Position numbers and translations under genes: made by a program
The notes under the pieces: model-generated
Database searches by the model: none
The model's input: only the letters and a program-made list of their open reading frames with translations
What the model was told of the DNA's origin: nothing
In this document: positions 11,765 to 24,110 of the stretch, in pieces
Layout: each line of letters starts with the position of its first letter
Position numbering within the stretch: the first letter of the stretch is position 1
From: Limanda limanda
Lineage: Eukaryota; Chordata; Actinopteri; Pleuronectiformes; Pleuronectidae
Reading direction: 5' to 3'
Length of the DNA: 64,000 nt
Assembly: GCF_963576545.1 (NCBI RefSeq)
Contig: NC_083639.1
Coordinates: 26,738,118 to 26,802,117, forward strand

Positions 11765-12440
11765 TATCAAGATAAGAGACAATGCCTGTTTTGATTTGCT
11801 CAATACAAATAAAATTGAGTTGAGTTTAGGTGAAAATACTGCTGTGCCTACATGAATCCAGATAGGGCTGATGGCATAAACTACAAAGTACCATTTTCTG
11901 CCATTGTTGTGATAAACCAAAACAGCTGAAACATTACAGATGAGAGATTAAAGAGGAGCGTCACAATTTATAAGCTACATGCATGAGTTTCCAATTATCC
12001 AAACAATGACATCATTTTCCCCCTGACTAAGCTGACAAATGCCTGTGTTTGGTCTTATAAACGATGAGCTGTGACACTGAGAATGACATGTTGCCAGATC
12101 CAGTGTCAAGTCACTGTTTGAATTCAATTATTATTAAAATCAAAATCTCTGAATGTATGTTGGTTAGATATCATTGTCTAATATCATATTTTCACAGTTA
12201 GTACAAACTGCTGCTCGGATATGAATCTCTGGAGCTCCCACTTAAATGAATGACCTTGAAATATTGCTGTGATGTACTTGAAGGTAAAGCTTGTGGAGGC
12301 ATAACAATTCGATTGTTCAACATTCTAGCAATCAGTTAGAAGGCTAAATTGGTAATTCTGATGCAACTGGCTGATTTCCAAGCAGTTAACAATGGAAGAA
12401 TACATATCAACTCCCCACCTCTGCCTCAAACTCTCTATTT
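11765..12440. other. intergenic, nothing recognised
   Basis: A/T-rich sequence. A LINE-like tail motif 'caatacaaataaaattgagttgagtt' lies at about 11801-11826. No gene was recognised. Confidence 0.35.
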
Positions 12441-13392
12441 TGCCTCTATTGTGATAAGACATTTTGGACATGATGCTCCTGATGAGTCCGCGGTGGTGTC
12501 CGGGGGGATCTCCAGCCAGACCCCGGATCAGGGCATCAGTGAGCTCCAGAACAGTCTGTGGCAGTGCTTGGTGGCATTGGATGCATCGATATACAATGCC
12601 CTATAGGTGCTCAGTTGGATTCAGGCCTAGGGAACGTGAGGGCCAGACAATGGCCTCATTGCCTTTGTCATCCAGGAACTGCCTACACACTGTGGTCACA
12701 TGAGGTGGGGCATTGTCCTGTACCAGAAGAAACCCAGGACCCACTAAAGCAGTGTAAGGACTAAAAATCTCTGATGATTCCATCCAGGTACCTGACAGCC
12801 GTTAGGGTACCGTTCGCTATTACATGGAGGCCTGTGCGACCTTAAAAGGATATGCCTCGCCAGACCATCACTGACCCTGCGCCAGACCGGTCATGCTGGA
12901 TGATGCTACAGGCAGCATAACATTCACCACAGCATCTCCAGACTCTTTCACCCCTGGCAGATGTTCTCAGTGAGAACCTGCTCGCCTCTTTTGAAGAGAA
13001 CGGGGGTTGAGTGGCCGATCTGCCAATTCCACTGTTCCCTTAGCAAATGCCAATCAAGTAGTACAGGGCTGTGAGCAAAGGCCCACTAGAGGATGTCTGG
13101 CCCTAGCTCTCAGACACATGCACACCAGTAGACTGCTGGTAATTTTGTAGGGCTCTGGCAGTGCTCCTCCTGTTCATCCTCACATAAAGGAGCAGATACC
13201 GATCCTGCTGCTGGGTCGACGCCCTTTTACGGCCCTCTCCAGCTCTCCTTGTGTAACGGCCGGTCTCCTGATATCTCCCCTATGCTAATGAGACTGTTCT
13301 GGGAGACAGCAAACCTTCTTGTGACTGCACATATGGATGTGCCATCCTGGAGAAGCTACTCTACCTGTGCAATGTGATTGGGCTTCACCACA
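12440..13392 (-). pseudogene. decayed Tc1/mariner-type transposase gene
   Basis: Read on the minus strand, the block contains FLLVQDNAPPHVTTVCRQFL and, further on, WPSRSLGLNPTEHL. These match the second catalytic Asp region (DNA.PH) and the third-residue region (W P.RS.dLNP.EHL) of Tc1-like DDE transposases. More transposase-like pieces extend upstream to about 13370. They are interrupted by several in-frame stops and frame changes, so the gene is inactive. I found no clear terminal inverted repeats, so the limits are approximate. Its upstream end abuts the LINE sequence beginning near 13394. Confidence 0.7.
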
Positions 13393-13393
13393 T

Positions 13394-14812
13394 ACACTGC
13401 TGACTTGTGTCATCTGCAGAAGTTCTCTGATGACACGGCCATTGTGGGGTGTGTTGAGGGCGGGAGGGAGGCTGAGTACAGGGACCTGGTTGACCGCTTT
13501 GTGAAGTGGTGTGGGGAGAACTGCATGCAGCTCAACGTGGCGAAGACGAGGGAGATGGTGGTGGACTTCAGGAGGAACAAGCCCCTGCCCTCTCCTGTCT
13601 GCATCGGTAGGACGGATGTGGAGGTGGTGTCTGCATACAAGTACCTGGGTGTCACACTGGACAATAAACTGGACTAGTCCACCAACACACAGGCCATCTA
13701 CAAGAAGGGCCTGAGCCGGCTTTACTTCCTGAGGAGGCTCAGGTCCTTCAATGTCTGCAACAAGATGCTGCAGATGTTCTACCAGTCTGTTGTGGCGAGC
13801 ACCATCTTCTTTGCTGTGGTGTCCTGGGGTGCGGGCATCAAGGCAAAGGACGCCAACAGACTGAGAAAACTCATAAGGAAGGCAGAGTCTGTGGTTGGCT
13901 CTAAGCTTGTCACCCTGGAGGAGGTGGTGGAGGACAGGATGCTGGCAAAACTGCTGGCAATCATGGACAATCCCTCTCACCCCCTCCACAAAACACTGGA
14001 CAAGCTAAGGAGCAGCTTCAGCCACAGACTCATTCAACCCCGCTGCTCGAAGGAACGATACAGGAAATCGTTCCTCCCAACTGCAATAAGACTGTACAAC
14101 TCCTCTACCTCTGTCAGAGCCACCATCACAGAACTGCACTAAACTTGTCTCCTGCACTGTGTACCTGTACAACACTCCGCTCCATAAACACTTACTTCAC
14201 ATCATATGTGATATGTGTTAATATAAACCATATTGATATTATATATCATTTTATACAATAATATTGTCTTTTGCACACTCTGTCTACATATTCTTACACT
14301 CATAGTATATTATATTACCTATTGTATAGTCAAATACTTATATTCATACCTCTACTATATATCATATATTATATCATACTCTCTGTATATTCTATGTAAA
14401 CATAAGTCTATTTACACATATTTATACATGTGTACATGTTATAATTACTATTATTATATCACTATTACTATTATGTATACTGTTGCTGCCATTATTACTA
14501 TATACTGCTTTTATATTGGTATAATTACTATCATATATAAATTTATATTATGTTATATTATATACTATATATACTGTACTATTCTTATATACTGTCTAAC
14601 AATAACATTACCATCATATCATCAGTACTATTAACATCATCTTGCCACTGCACTTTATCTGCCTATTTTATTTTATTTTATCTTGTGCTGCTGTTTTTTA
14701 TTCTTTCTACCTCAATATTTTTTATTTTATTCTATTGTATTGTATTTTATTGTATTCAAATATACCGGCTGTTATGACAACTTAATTTCCCTTCGGGGAT
14801 GAATAAAGTACG
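13394..14812 (+). mobile_element. 5'-truncated LINE with reverse-transcriptase C-terminal part
   Basis: The plus-strand frame at 13378-13677 reads KFSDDTAIVGCVEGGREAEY, including the F.DD active-site box of reverse transcriptase. It continues in the same frame past a TAG at 13675-13677, where related elements carry Trp. The rest (13678-14142) includes KKGLSRLYFLRRLRSFNVCN and ends at TAA. An A/T-rich 3' UTR follows, ending 'cttcggggatgaataaagtacg' directly before the (ATCT)n array. The type resembles teleost L2/Rex-like LINEs. The 5' truncation and the stop make it inactive. A long open frame on the opposite strand (13285-13989) is its shadow. Confidence 0.8.
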
Positions 14813-14951
<139 letters not shown>

Positions 14952-15419
14952 CCGCTTCATGCTACCAGTAGTGACAAGGACACTAACAGAACACAAAACT
15001 AGAGAAGAATCAGTCAGCAAGTATAAGGAGAGAGCAGGTCTGTGGCTGGCAAATGCAAAACCATTGCCTTTTGGAGGGTTGTCTCGCTTTTGCTTCTCCA
15101 TTGCCTCTGAAGTTGAAATGAAATTGATTCACACTCATGAGCACTGGATGCAGTGCCGGTGTCTGCCTGCACACAGAGGATGTTAAAAATATTATGGTTG
15201 TTTTGATGGACCACTTGGCTACTGATTTGGTTGGCTATCTACCAACCCTGCCGATGGCCCATCTGTGACAGATAGATCACTAAGTTTGTAAGAGAGAGTT
15301 CAAGAGAAGGTGAGAGCTGTACTAACCTCAACATCAAAACACAAACCACAACATTAGCAATCTTTTGACAGTATTAGAAGTGTAAAAAGGCATGTCTACT
15401 CTGTGCTCTTCAGTGCTGC

Positions 15420-16075
15420 ACTGGGACCTTGACATTTGACTGCCAGGCAACAAAATCAAATCAGTTCATCTTTGATCCCAAAGATTGTAGTACCAAGTTT
15501 GAAGACATTCCCTGAAGCTGAAATCAAGCTTAAGAAAAACATCAGCATACTTCAAGAGGCCACCGAGACTTGTGGCTACTAAAATTAAATCTAAGCTGGC
15601 CAAGGATTCCCTCAAGGCGTTCCGGAGATGTCGCAAAGCAGAAAATGTGCTTTTGGAGCTCAGGGTGACCTTGACCTAAAAAATTATATTCAGGTCATCC
15701 TTGAGTCCAAGTGAATCTTTGTGCCAGATATAATTAAATTCACTTAAGCCATTTCTGATATACTGCATTTACAACAACTCAAAATCATAGGACTATGACC
15801 TCTGATCAACCAAATCAATTGTATTCATCCTTGAGTCCAAATGAGTATTTGTACCATATTTGAAGAAATTTTCTCAAGGCATTCTACAGATATCACTTTC
15901 ACAAGAGTGGGACGGAGGGATTGACAACCTCAAATCATAATGTCTTCGGCCACTGGGCCGAGCAGAGGCATAAAAATGTCTTTTCAATGATGAATTGCTG
16001 CTTGGGTCCTAATAATAATCAGAGCAATCCCAATAGGGCCCTTGCAGCTGTTGCTGCTATGGCCCGTAAATATAG
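15420..16075. repeat. degraded dispersed repeat ('gtcatccttgagtccaagtgaat' family)
   Basis: Phrases such as 'gaccttgacctaaaaaa', 'catccttgagtccaagtgaatctttgtgccag' and 'gaagaaattttctcaaggcattctacagatatcac' recur within this block and again at 38570-38800. The last part (about 15998-16075, 'ggtcctaataataatcagagcaatcccaatagggccc') looks like the end of the GGGCCC family described at 2790. No protein function was assigned. Confidence 0.5.
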
Positions 16076-16079
16076 CAGA

Positions 16080-17795
16080 AGAACAAATAAAATGCAAGAC
16101 CACTTTCAAAGCAAACATCCACAGTCAGTTGAAGATAGATGACAACAAACTTTGTCCTCCATGTTACCATGAAGAAAATGCGAACAATGCAGAGAACGAG
16201 ATAACCCACAAAGCATTTTCAAAGAATGAGAAAGACATTTTGCCCCGAACTATAGACAAATTACCAAATGTCGACAACAAGACGGACCATTACCCATTGA
16301 ACGGACGCAAAGAACAAAAACGTAAAGCTAGTAGCTAAAGCAGAAGTTCTTGGCTCGTACAACCGACTGATGGGTTATGGAACAATTCGGTCGTCTTACT
16401 AACCGGGATTCTTCTTGCTGACTGGAATCTCTGATCAGGTTTTCAGCTCTAGGTTGGTACAACTCTGTATTGGTAAACTGGCCGTGGATGTTCTAGACAC
16501 TAGCCTGGACAAATTCAAACATGGGTGAGATAACGTTCAGTGTTTCCTATTAATCATGCGGACTGTGGCGGCCCGCCATTTTCCAACCCACCACAGTATC
16601 ATAATAAACCAAAACAGAAAGATCTAAATGTGTGTGTACAGCGCTATTTAAGATACCACGTGACAGAGTGCGTATGTGTGCAAGTTACTGCCTTATCGCA
16701 CTACTGTGAGCTACTGCGTGCACTATGGCTCATAACGTTTTTACTGTCCATGCAGACCTCATTGGCTCAGCTGCAGGTGTGACCTTGAATGTATTTCTCT
16801 TTCTCATGCATAACTATACAGTTTTGTCCCTGAGTTAATAGTGAATTACAAAGCCATGATTTTTTTTACCTGTCTGTTTATGGAAAAAATTCGTCAACAA
16901 CACATGGAGGGATTTTCAAAGGTTTTTGGGGAGATTATTACTTTGTGGGGTATCTCTGAATGGTTAACTTTCGGAGACAACAGGTCAAAAGTCAAGGTTA
17001 ACAAAGACCTGGTTCCCTATCTTTTGTGATGTTATGCTGCGAGGCCAGGAAAAATCAGCTTCGTACATTTGCAGTCAACGCTTGTCTTTGAGGGCTTTAA
17101 TGACGTCTCCACAGCAGTTTTTGTGACGTTCGTCTACACCATTTAGAAAACATTTACTCTGAAGAGGAGACGGCATCTTCAAGACAGCAACACAAGACAC
17201 GGTTCTAGCTGGCCGGCTCTCACTGTTGTGGAAAACCTTGGTTTAATGTTTACTCTGTGTGTGGAATCCTCTTATTTAATATACCCTGTGTTAAAGATAC
17301 AGTACATACACCCTGTACTAGAAATGCATCTATTGTAGTAACATATATTCTGAGTTCTAATAAAACACAGTCTGAAGTCTCCTAAACAAAATGCAGTCAA
17401 CAAAACAGTCTGACCCCCCCAAGATTCCACAGCCGTCTGGAAGGGCTCCTCAGAATTATGGGTGCCTAAGGCAAGACTGGACATGTCTAGGTTTGACACC
17501 AATAGAATTGGCTCATAATGGCCAGTAGGGGGAGACAGGCACCATTATTTTCGGGATAAAACAATAATGTAAACTATAAAGCAGCAGTTGGAGAAACCCA
17601 CCTGATAGGAGGCGAGCTTGGGCTATATAAGCAGAAGTATCGAGGTTAAGGTTCCGGAGCCAGCTCGGGTTTGTCTCTTCTGAAAGAACTTTGATCATCT
17701 CCAGTGAATTCCTCTGAACACTAATAGGACACCTCAAGTAATCGTGACGTTAACGTGTTGGAATTGAAGTCTGGACTTAGAATCTGGCCCTCAAA
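16080..17795. other. intergenic, nothing recognised
   Basis: Several short open frames lie here but none has a recognisable domain. A TATA-like 'gctatataag' lies on the plus strand near 17622. Confidence 0.35.
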
Positions 17796-17799
17796 TAAA

Positions 17800-20190
17800 A
17801 CCATAGGCTTACTATATCGACTTTGTATTTCACTTGCGCAATCCTGAAAGGTTCGCTGGCTCTATAGCGCCCCCACATATCTGCGCCAATAACGCTCAAA
17901 TTGCTTTCAGGTGCTGTTCAACTTTAGCCAGCTAAATATTTGTTTTTAAATCAATCAGTTGTTGTAGCCCTAATGACAAATTTTCATCTGTTGAAGATGA
18001 CTCATACAGCGCACACTGGCATTTAGTAAATGTTCATCCATCATGGTGCGGCTAGGTTTTGATAGCGCCCACACAGCCTTCAACAGCGACCACACAACAT
18101 AACCAGTACAGATGCCTTCAAAACAGAACTTATGCCTTATGATTTGAGTTCGATTGGTGTACAAGAGGTTAAGTCGTTGCCAGGAAACACTGCTGTCGGT
18201 GAAACCACAGATGCTAATCATAAAGCAAGCTAGCTAGCTTGTAACGTCATGATTAATAAAATGCAAAGGTATAATAACTGACATAGGATGTTTCCTCAGA
18301 CACAATTCAGAATAAAAACTATAAGACTTAATAGATCGACTTTGTATTTCACATGAAAACAACATTTCACGAATTACAGTTTCTTAAAAATGTCCTAACT
18401 AGAGAACTCGCAGCTCTAACTCACGAGTTACGAAGTCGTGAAGGCCACACAAGGAAGACATTCATGTGGCTTGTTATCGTGGACATGTGACTCGATTTGA
18501 ACGTAGCTAATCCGACAAAACAAGCTAACTGATCCGTTTACTCGACTAAAGAGAACAAAGAAAACACACTTACGGTCAACTCATTTACACAAAATAATCT
18601 GACATAATGGGAAAATGATCTAGCAAATGAGGGATAAGCTACAAGATGTGCGCAATCCTGAACGGTTCGCTGGCTCTACAGCGCCCCCACATGGACAAGA
18701 CAATAACGCTCAAATCGCTTCCAGCTGCTGCTCAACTGTAGCTGAATCTTCACGCAGCCTCCACGTAGAAGCTCATTCACAACTTTCATCTGTTTGGTGG
18801 AAGACGTCGTCATTTGTTTCTCACGCACTTTGAGAAGTGGAAGCGACAAAGACTCTGAATCTTTGCCGCGAGTTGAAGCTGCTAACCATAAAGTGAGCTA
18901 GCTAGGGTGTAACGTCATGATAGAAATGCAAAGGTATAATAACAGCGGATAAAACCTGAGACATCAGATGTTTCCTCAGACACAATTCAGAATAAAAACC
19001 ATAAGACTTAATATATCGGCTTTGTATTTCACATAAAAATTACATTCCACGAATTACAGTTTCTTAAAAACATCATAACTAGAGAACTCGCAGTTCTACG
19101 GAGAACTCCCGGGTTACGAAGTTTTGAAGGCCACACAAGGAAGACATTCATGTGGCTTGTTATCGTGGACATGTGACTCGATTTGAACGTAGCTAATCCG
19201 ACAAAACAAGCTAACTGATCCGTTTACTCGACTAAAGAGAACAAAGAAACCACACTTACGGTCAACTCATTTACACAAAATAATCTGACATGCTGGGAAA
19301 ACGTGCTAGCAAATGAGTGTTGAGCTACAAGATGTGCGCAATCCTGAACGGTTCACTGGCTCTATAGCGCCCCCACATGGACAAGACAATAACGCTCAAA
19401 TCGCTTCCAGGTGCGGTGAAAGACGTCGTCATTTGTTTCTCACGCACTTTGAGAAGTGGCAGCGACAAAGACTCTGAATCGTTGCTGCGAGTTGAAGCTG
19501 CTAACCATAAAGTGAGCTAGCTAGGGTGTAACGTCATGATGGAAATGCAAAGGTATATTAACAGCGGATGAAACCTGAGATATCAGATGTTTCCTCAGAC
19601 ACAATTCAGAATAAAAACCATAAGACTTAATATATCGACTTTCTATTTCACATAAAAATAACATTCCCCGAATTACAAACCTTTTTAAAAACGTCATAAC
19701 TAGAGAACTCGCAGTTCTACGGAGAATTCCCGGGTTACGAAGTTGTGAAGGCCACACAATGAAGACATTCATGTGGCTTGTTCTCGTGGACATGTGACTC
19801 GATTTGAACGTAGCTAATCCGACAAAACAAGCTAACTGATCCGTTTACTCTACTAAAGAGAACAAAGAAACCACACTTACGGTCAACTCATTTTCACAAA
19901 ATAATCTGACATAATGGGAAAATGATCTAGCAAATGAGGGATAAGCTACAAGATGTGCGCAATCCTGAACGGTTCGCTGGCTCTATAGCGCCCCCACATG
20001 GCCGCGCCGATAACAGTCAAATCGCTTCCAGCTGCTGCTCAACTGTAGCTGAATCTTCACGTCGCCTCCACGCAGAAGCTCATTCACAACTTTCATCTGT
20101 TTGGTCGACGATCGAAGACGTCGTCATTTGTCTCACAGGGACTTGAGAAGTGGAAGCGACAAACACTCTGAATCTTTGCCGCGAGTTGAA
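17800..20190. repeat. four-copy tandem duplication, unit about 620-680 bp
   Basis: The marker 'cacaattcagaataaaaac' occurs at 18301, 18981 and 19600. The marker 'gcgcaatcctga' followed by 'gctggctctatagcgcccccac' occurs four times, beginning near 17838, 18649, 19337 and 19957. The first copy is shorter and lacks the middle segment that reads 'actagagaactcgcag' and 'catgtggcttgttatcgtggacatgtg' in the others. The third copy has lost about 60 bases found in copies 2 and 4. Copy 4 passes straight into the CpG island at 'gttgaagctgcctgcgccgcc'. Similar frames in copies 2 and 4 (18627 and 19934) are repeat-borne and are not genes. Confidence 0.85.
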
Positions 20191-20480
20191 GCTGCCTGCG
20201 CCGCCGCCGCCGCGGCCGCTCCCCCCCCACCCGGCTCTTCCTCCACCTCCCCCCGGGCTGGACCCGGAGGAGAACCGGAGGAAACCGGCGAGGCACCGAG
20301 GTGAACGTGGCGGCAGAACGTTACCTTTCAACGGGGCCGAGTCGCCATCCTCCTCCCGCCGCTGCGCCGACGGTCCTCAGTAAAATGGCTGCAACAACAG
20401 CGGAGTGGAAGAGGAGCGGGGGGGGGAGGAGGGGCGGAGGAGGCGGGGGGGGCGGGGTCTGTCCGCTCCGAGGGGGGGGG
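20190..20480. promoter_or_regulatory. CpG island, probable promoter of an unidentified transcript
   Basis: This is an abrupt GC-rich block dense in CpG (gccgccgccgccgcggccgc and long G runs) in otherwise A/T-rich surroundings. Splice-donor-like sites occur in both directions: plus 'caccgag|gtgaac' at 20300 and minus 'ttgaaag|gtaacg' at 20324. Minus-strand transcription could supply the missing 5' exon of ccdc71, about 11 kb away, but nothing proves that. A plus-strand frame from 20384 (MAATTAEWKRS) soon becomes poly-Gly and is not a convincing gene. Confidence 0.5.
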
Positions 20481-20639
20481 CGGGGCCGGAAGAGCACAAC
20501 AAAACTAAATCATCTCACAAAGAGAAGCTATACGAGAAGGTTTGTATATTTAAAACCAGACGTTGGTGTGTTTATATAACGACTGAGTAAATAAACCAAC
20601 ATGTGTTTGAATCTATAACAAAGCGATAAATAAACACAC

Positions 20640-20663
20640 TGACGTCACGGCGGGGGCGGGGCT
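20640..20663. promoter_or_regulatory. CRE plus Sp1-type GC box
   Basis: A perfect palindromic TGACGTCA lies at 20640-20647, followed by 'cggcgggggcggggc', a GC box. The pair beside the CpG island suggests a promoter element responsive to CREB/ATF factors. This is motif evidence only. Confidence 0.45.
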
Positions 20664-20682
20664 TCTGCCGATTTTTTTGTTT

Positions 20683-21480
20683 GTGGCTAAAGCGCTTTAG
20701 CAATTAACTAATAATATCTATACATATATATATATATATACATTATCCTAGATATCTTTACAAATAATCGGGTTTGAGAGTCAATCTAATGTCATTTGAA
20801 ATGTCCTTATATATGGCACATGTCCTGGGTGTCGATACTTTCTTATATCTACATATATATATATGTATATTATTATTTTTTTGTGTTTGTGTCTAAATAG
20901 CTTTCGCAATAAACAAATTTTATAGATTATCCTAGATATCTCTACAATTAATCAGGCTTGAGAGTCAATCTAATATCATTTTAAATGTCCTTATATACAG
21001 CACATTTCCAGGGTGTCGATTACTTTCTTATATATACATATATATAGATGTATATATATGAAAATGTTTGTCTTCGTGGCTAAAGCGCTTTAGCAATTAA
21101 CTAATAATATCTATACATATATACATTATCCTAGATATCTTTACAAATAATCGGGTTTGAGAGTCAATCTTATTTCATTTGAAATGTACTTATATACAGC
21201 ACATGTCCTGGGTGTCGATACTTTCTTATATCTACATATATATGTATATTATTATTTTTTTGTGTTTGTGTCTAAATAGCTTTAGCAATTAACAAATTTT
21301 ATACATTATCCTAGATATCTCTACAATTAATCGGGCTTGAGAGTCAATCTTCATTTGAAATTTCCTTATATACGGCACATGTCCATGGTGTCGATTACTT
21401 TCTTATATATACATATATATAGATGTATATATATGAAAATGTTGGTCTTCGTGGCTGAAGCTCTTTAGCAATTATCTTAT
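20683..21480. repeat. A/T-rich tandem array with alternating A and B units
   Basis: Type A units begin 'gtggctaaagcgctttagcaatta' at 20683, 21076 and 21451 (the last slightly changed). Type B units begin 'gtctaaatagctttcgcaat' or 'gtctaaatagctttagcaat' at 20891 and 21270. All units share 'attatcctagatatct', 'gagagtcaatct' and the 'tacatatatatag' AT tract. The order A-B-A-B-A gives a higher-order period of about 375-393 bp built from units of about 180-200 bp. Confidence 0.85.
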
Positions 21481-21489
21481 TATATATAT

Positions 21490-22022
21490 TGTCGAAAAAG
21501 AGGTCATGGGTGTTTAGAGTTAAAAGCCTCTGTGAAATGAATGAAATGTTGAAGTAAATTCTTAAAAGTAATGATTAATGAGGTTAAGTGGATGAGGTCA
21601 AATGAGTTCAATGTATTGTTGTCTTGTTTGTCACTCACTGTGTGTACTGGAACATTCTGTGAGATTTGCTAACACTGCGGAATCTGTTGATGCCACTCCC
21701 CTGTTCCTAAAGAGGGACAGTACGGTGTAAAAGAGGAACTAACGTTACGCAACAGGGACCAGCGACAGGGTGCGGAGCAGAGCTACTAATGAACAGCACA
21801 GTGTTCCAGTCAGTGGGCGGGTCTAATATCAAGACATATATAAGGAGAGAATTAGCAGGAATAGAGGTTTTGTGTTTGCGGCGGCTGTGCTGACCGGTGA
21901 AGTCTCTTCCCAGATACAGACGAGAGACAGAGAATGCTGTCTTCTCTTGTCTTAGAGAAAGCTCTACAGAGTAGATCTACTTTATCTTAGAATAATCATA
22001 TTGGGGAGTTAAAATCTCAACA
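21490..22022 (+). mobile_element. possible solo LTR or TATA promoter
   Basis: The block starts TGTCGA and can end CTCAACA, giving a short imperfect TG...CA inverted end. It contains 'acatatataaggagag', a good TATA box, near 21834, followed by a region like a transcript start. I found no target-site duplication, primer-binding site or internal retroelement genes. A Pol II promoter of another kind is equally possible. Confidence 0.3.
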
Positions 22023-22023
22023 T

Positions 22024-22520
22024 AGAGAGGATGGAGCTGTGGATGGCGATACTACTCTGTTGACACTTTTGCCTGCTCTAGCCAAAAGTCTTGGATTTTG
22101 AGAGAGGATTTTTTGACTTTGAGTTTGGAGTTTTCAACAGAATTAAGACTTTTGGTAGGAAAAGAGAAGCGGCTTCGGCCGAGCTGCCACTCTCTACAAT
22201 AATTTCCTTATGTTTCCTCTTTTTACAGCATTTAGTCATCTTTATCTTTTGTATTTTACTTTAAAATGTTTTAAAGTAAGTTTTAATCAACGCCCTATGC
22301 CTTGTCCATGCTAAATATTATGTGTTAATCATGTTCAAATCATGAATGTCAATCCAATTTAAATGTGTTGCATATAAACTCACAAAATCCCTCTCTTCTC
22401 AAACATTATCTGGACACTAGATGAAAGAGCATCCAGATTTTTATTTCTTGTTTGCTATAAACTCAAAGTCCAGCTGAGCCCTGTAGGTCATATATCATTT
22501 AGTTTCTTTTAAGGTTGCTT
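22024..22520. other. intergenic, nothing recognised
   Basis: No open frame or RNA gene is recognisable here. Confidence 0.35.
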
Positions 22521-22523
22521 CAG

Positions 22524-22740
22524 GAATGGCACAGTGGCTCCATGGTTAGCACAGTCACCTCGACCTCCAACCTGCTGGCTGATGCAGGTCTTTCTATGTG
22601 GAGTTTGTGTGTTCTCCCCTTGCCAGTCCAAAGACGTGCAGCTTGGGATCATTCGTGAATCGCAATTGGTGTTTGGTGTGAATGTGAGCATGGTTGTTAT
22701 ATGGACTGGATGGTCTGTGATGGACTGGCAACCCTCAAAG
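22524..22740 (+). repeat. degraded interspersed repeat of the 'ggcacagtggctccatggttagca' type
   Basis: The order is 'ggcacagtggctccatggttagcac', then 'ctttctatgtggagtttgtgtgttctcccc', 'agtccaaagacgtgcag', 'ggtgtgaatgtgagcatgg' and 'tgatggactggcaaccc'. This matches a very common teleost interspersed repeat that I remember as tRNA-SINE-like. The copy has many substitutions and no coding role. Confidence 0.6.
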
Positions 22741-22744
22741 GATT

Positions 22745-23780
22745 ACTGATATAGATTATGAACGAATTGGCTGTGGTGCCGCACTAGAACGATAAACTCA
22801 TGTTGAATTGTTGGACTGGAAACAATCTATGGCAAATGTAAGACAGTCTTGGGCCAGATATCTAAACCAGAAGACAAAAAATATTGGCCAATTACCTCTG
22901 AGTCTAATTTGTCATCGGACAATAGCTGATGGCTTCAAGAATATCTTCTCATTTATAGATATACTGTGGGATCATCTAGTCCATGGATAACCTTCAAGCC
23001 CATAGGGGCAGTTTGCAGCCATGTGTGATACGTTCAAGATGAGAGTCAGTCCCTCATAGTCTGAGGCCAGGATTCTGTGCTGGGAAATGGTCTTTTGATG
23101 TCTCTGGGGTTGGAGTGAGTTGTTGCCCCAAGATAACTGGTGAGGGGAGGATCAAGCGGGGGATGGTCAGATGATTGGTGTGGTGTCAGCAATAATGTGG
23201 GAGTTGTACCAGACTGTAGTTGGGAAGAAGGAGCTGAGCTGGAAGGCATACCTATCTAATCTGCCGATCTTTCAAACAGCCAGCATGGGATATCTCCATC
23301 GGGTGTGAAGAGCTCTGAGAGCCTGAAGTGCCGTCGCTGCTCCTTTGAATCCAGGGAATCAGTTGAAGCTGACCTGGCATCTGTTCACAATGTCTCCTGG
23401 GATCTGTTCAGAAGTCACTACAGAGATCATCTATCCAACTGATCCTGGAACACAAGGGCCTTTCTGGTTGTAGTTTATGGTAAAAGTCGACTCCATTGCA
23501 GTTTTTCTCTGTCTGTCAGGACCCCTGCTGCCTCAACACCGTGATGCCATTTCACAGTGCTGTTTCACACAGTACTGCAAGGTTTTAAATTGTGGGTTTG
23601 ACCACTAAATGAAATTCAACCAGACGCCAGATGGCAAAAGAAACTGATCTGATATGCAGCAGAGGCGGCCCTGTTTGTTAATTTAACTAAACATAAACAT
23701 TTGGATCAGAAGAGCAGCATATATTTACCATTTGTGAATTTAAATATGCTGTTGAGTGTCTAAACATATATTTAAACCCC
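22745..23780. other. intergenic, nothing recognised
   Basis: No gene or clear repeat was recognised on either strand. Confidence 0.35.
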
Positions 23781-23789
23781 CTTTAAACA

Positions 23790-24110
23790 GTGATCCTGCA
23801 GTTTTTTCCAGACTTTGCTCATCTCTGGTTCCCTGAAGGTGGATTGAGGTAGCCTCTCAAATGCTCTGAGAGCAAACATGTTCCTCTTCTTTTTCAAGAA
23901 CCTCTTTAAGACACATATCTTCTAAGAACACCTTCTCTTCTGACACCTTAACTAGCAAGTGTGCACTTTCAGTACACTTCTCTACCTCATCTCCCACACT
24001 TTGTCTCATTGAACACTTCTAAAAGGTTTCCCACTGCACTAAAGCTTTACTGTTGTCCCGCAGTATGTCACTTTGGATAAAAGCGTTTGCCAAATGAGTA
24101 AATGTGAGTA
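23790..24110 (+). repeat. degraded LINE/SINE 3' fragment
   Basis: The block contains 'ttcaagaacctctttaagacacatatcttc' and ends 'tatgtcactttggataaaagcgtttgccaaatgagtaaatgt'. That tail is widespread in teleost LINE/SINE 3' ends. It has no coding capacity. Confidence 0.55.

Noticed and set aside
13285..13989. 234-codon minus-strand frame
   Set aside because: Antisense of the LINE reverse-transcriptase frame, which carries the recognisable motifs.
18627..20146. Related short frames MRDKLQDVRNPERFAGS in two places
   Set aside because: They are carried by the tandem duplication, lack a domain or splice context, and copy 3 does not keep the frame.
20301..20590. Gly/Arg-rich frames in the CpG island
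   Set aside because: Produced by G-runs. No conserved sequence, and several frames are open at once.
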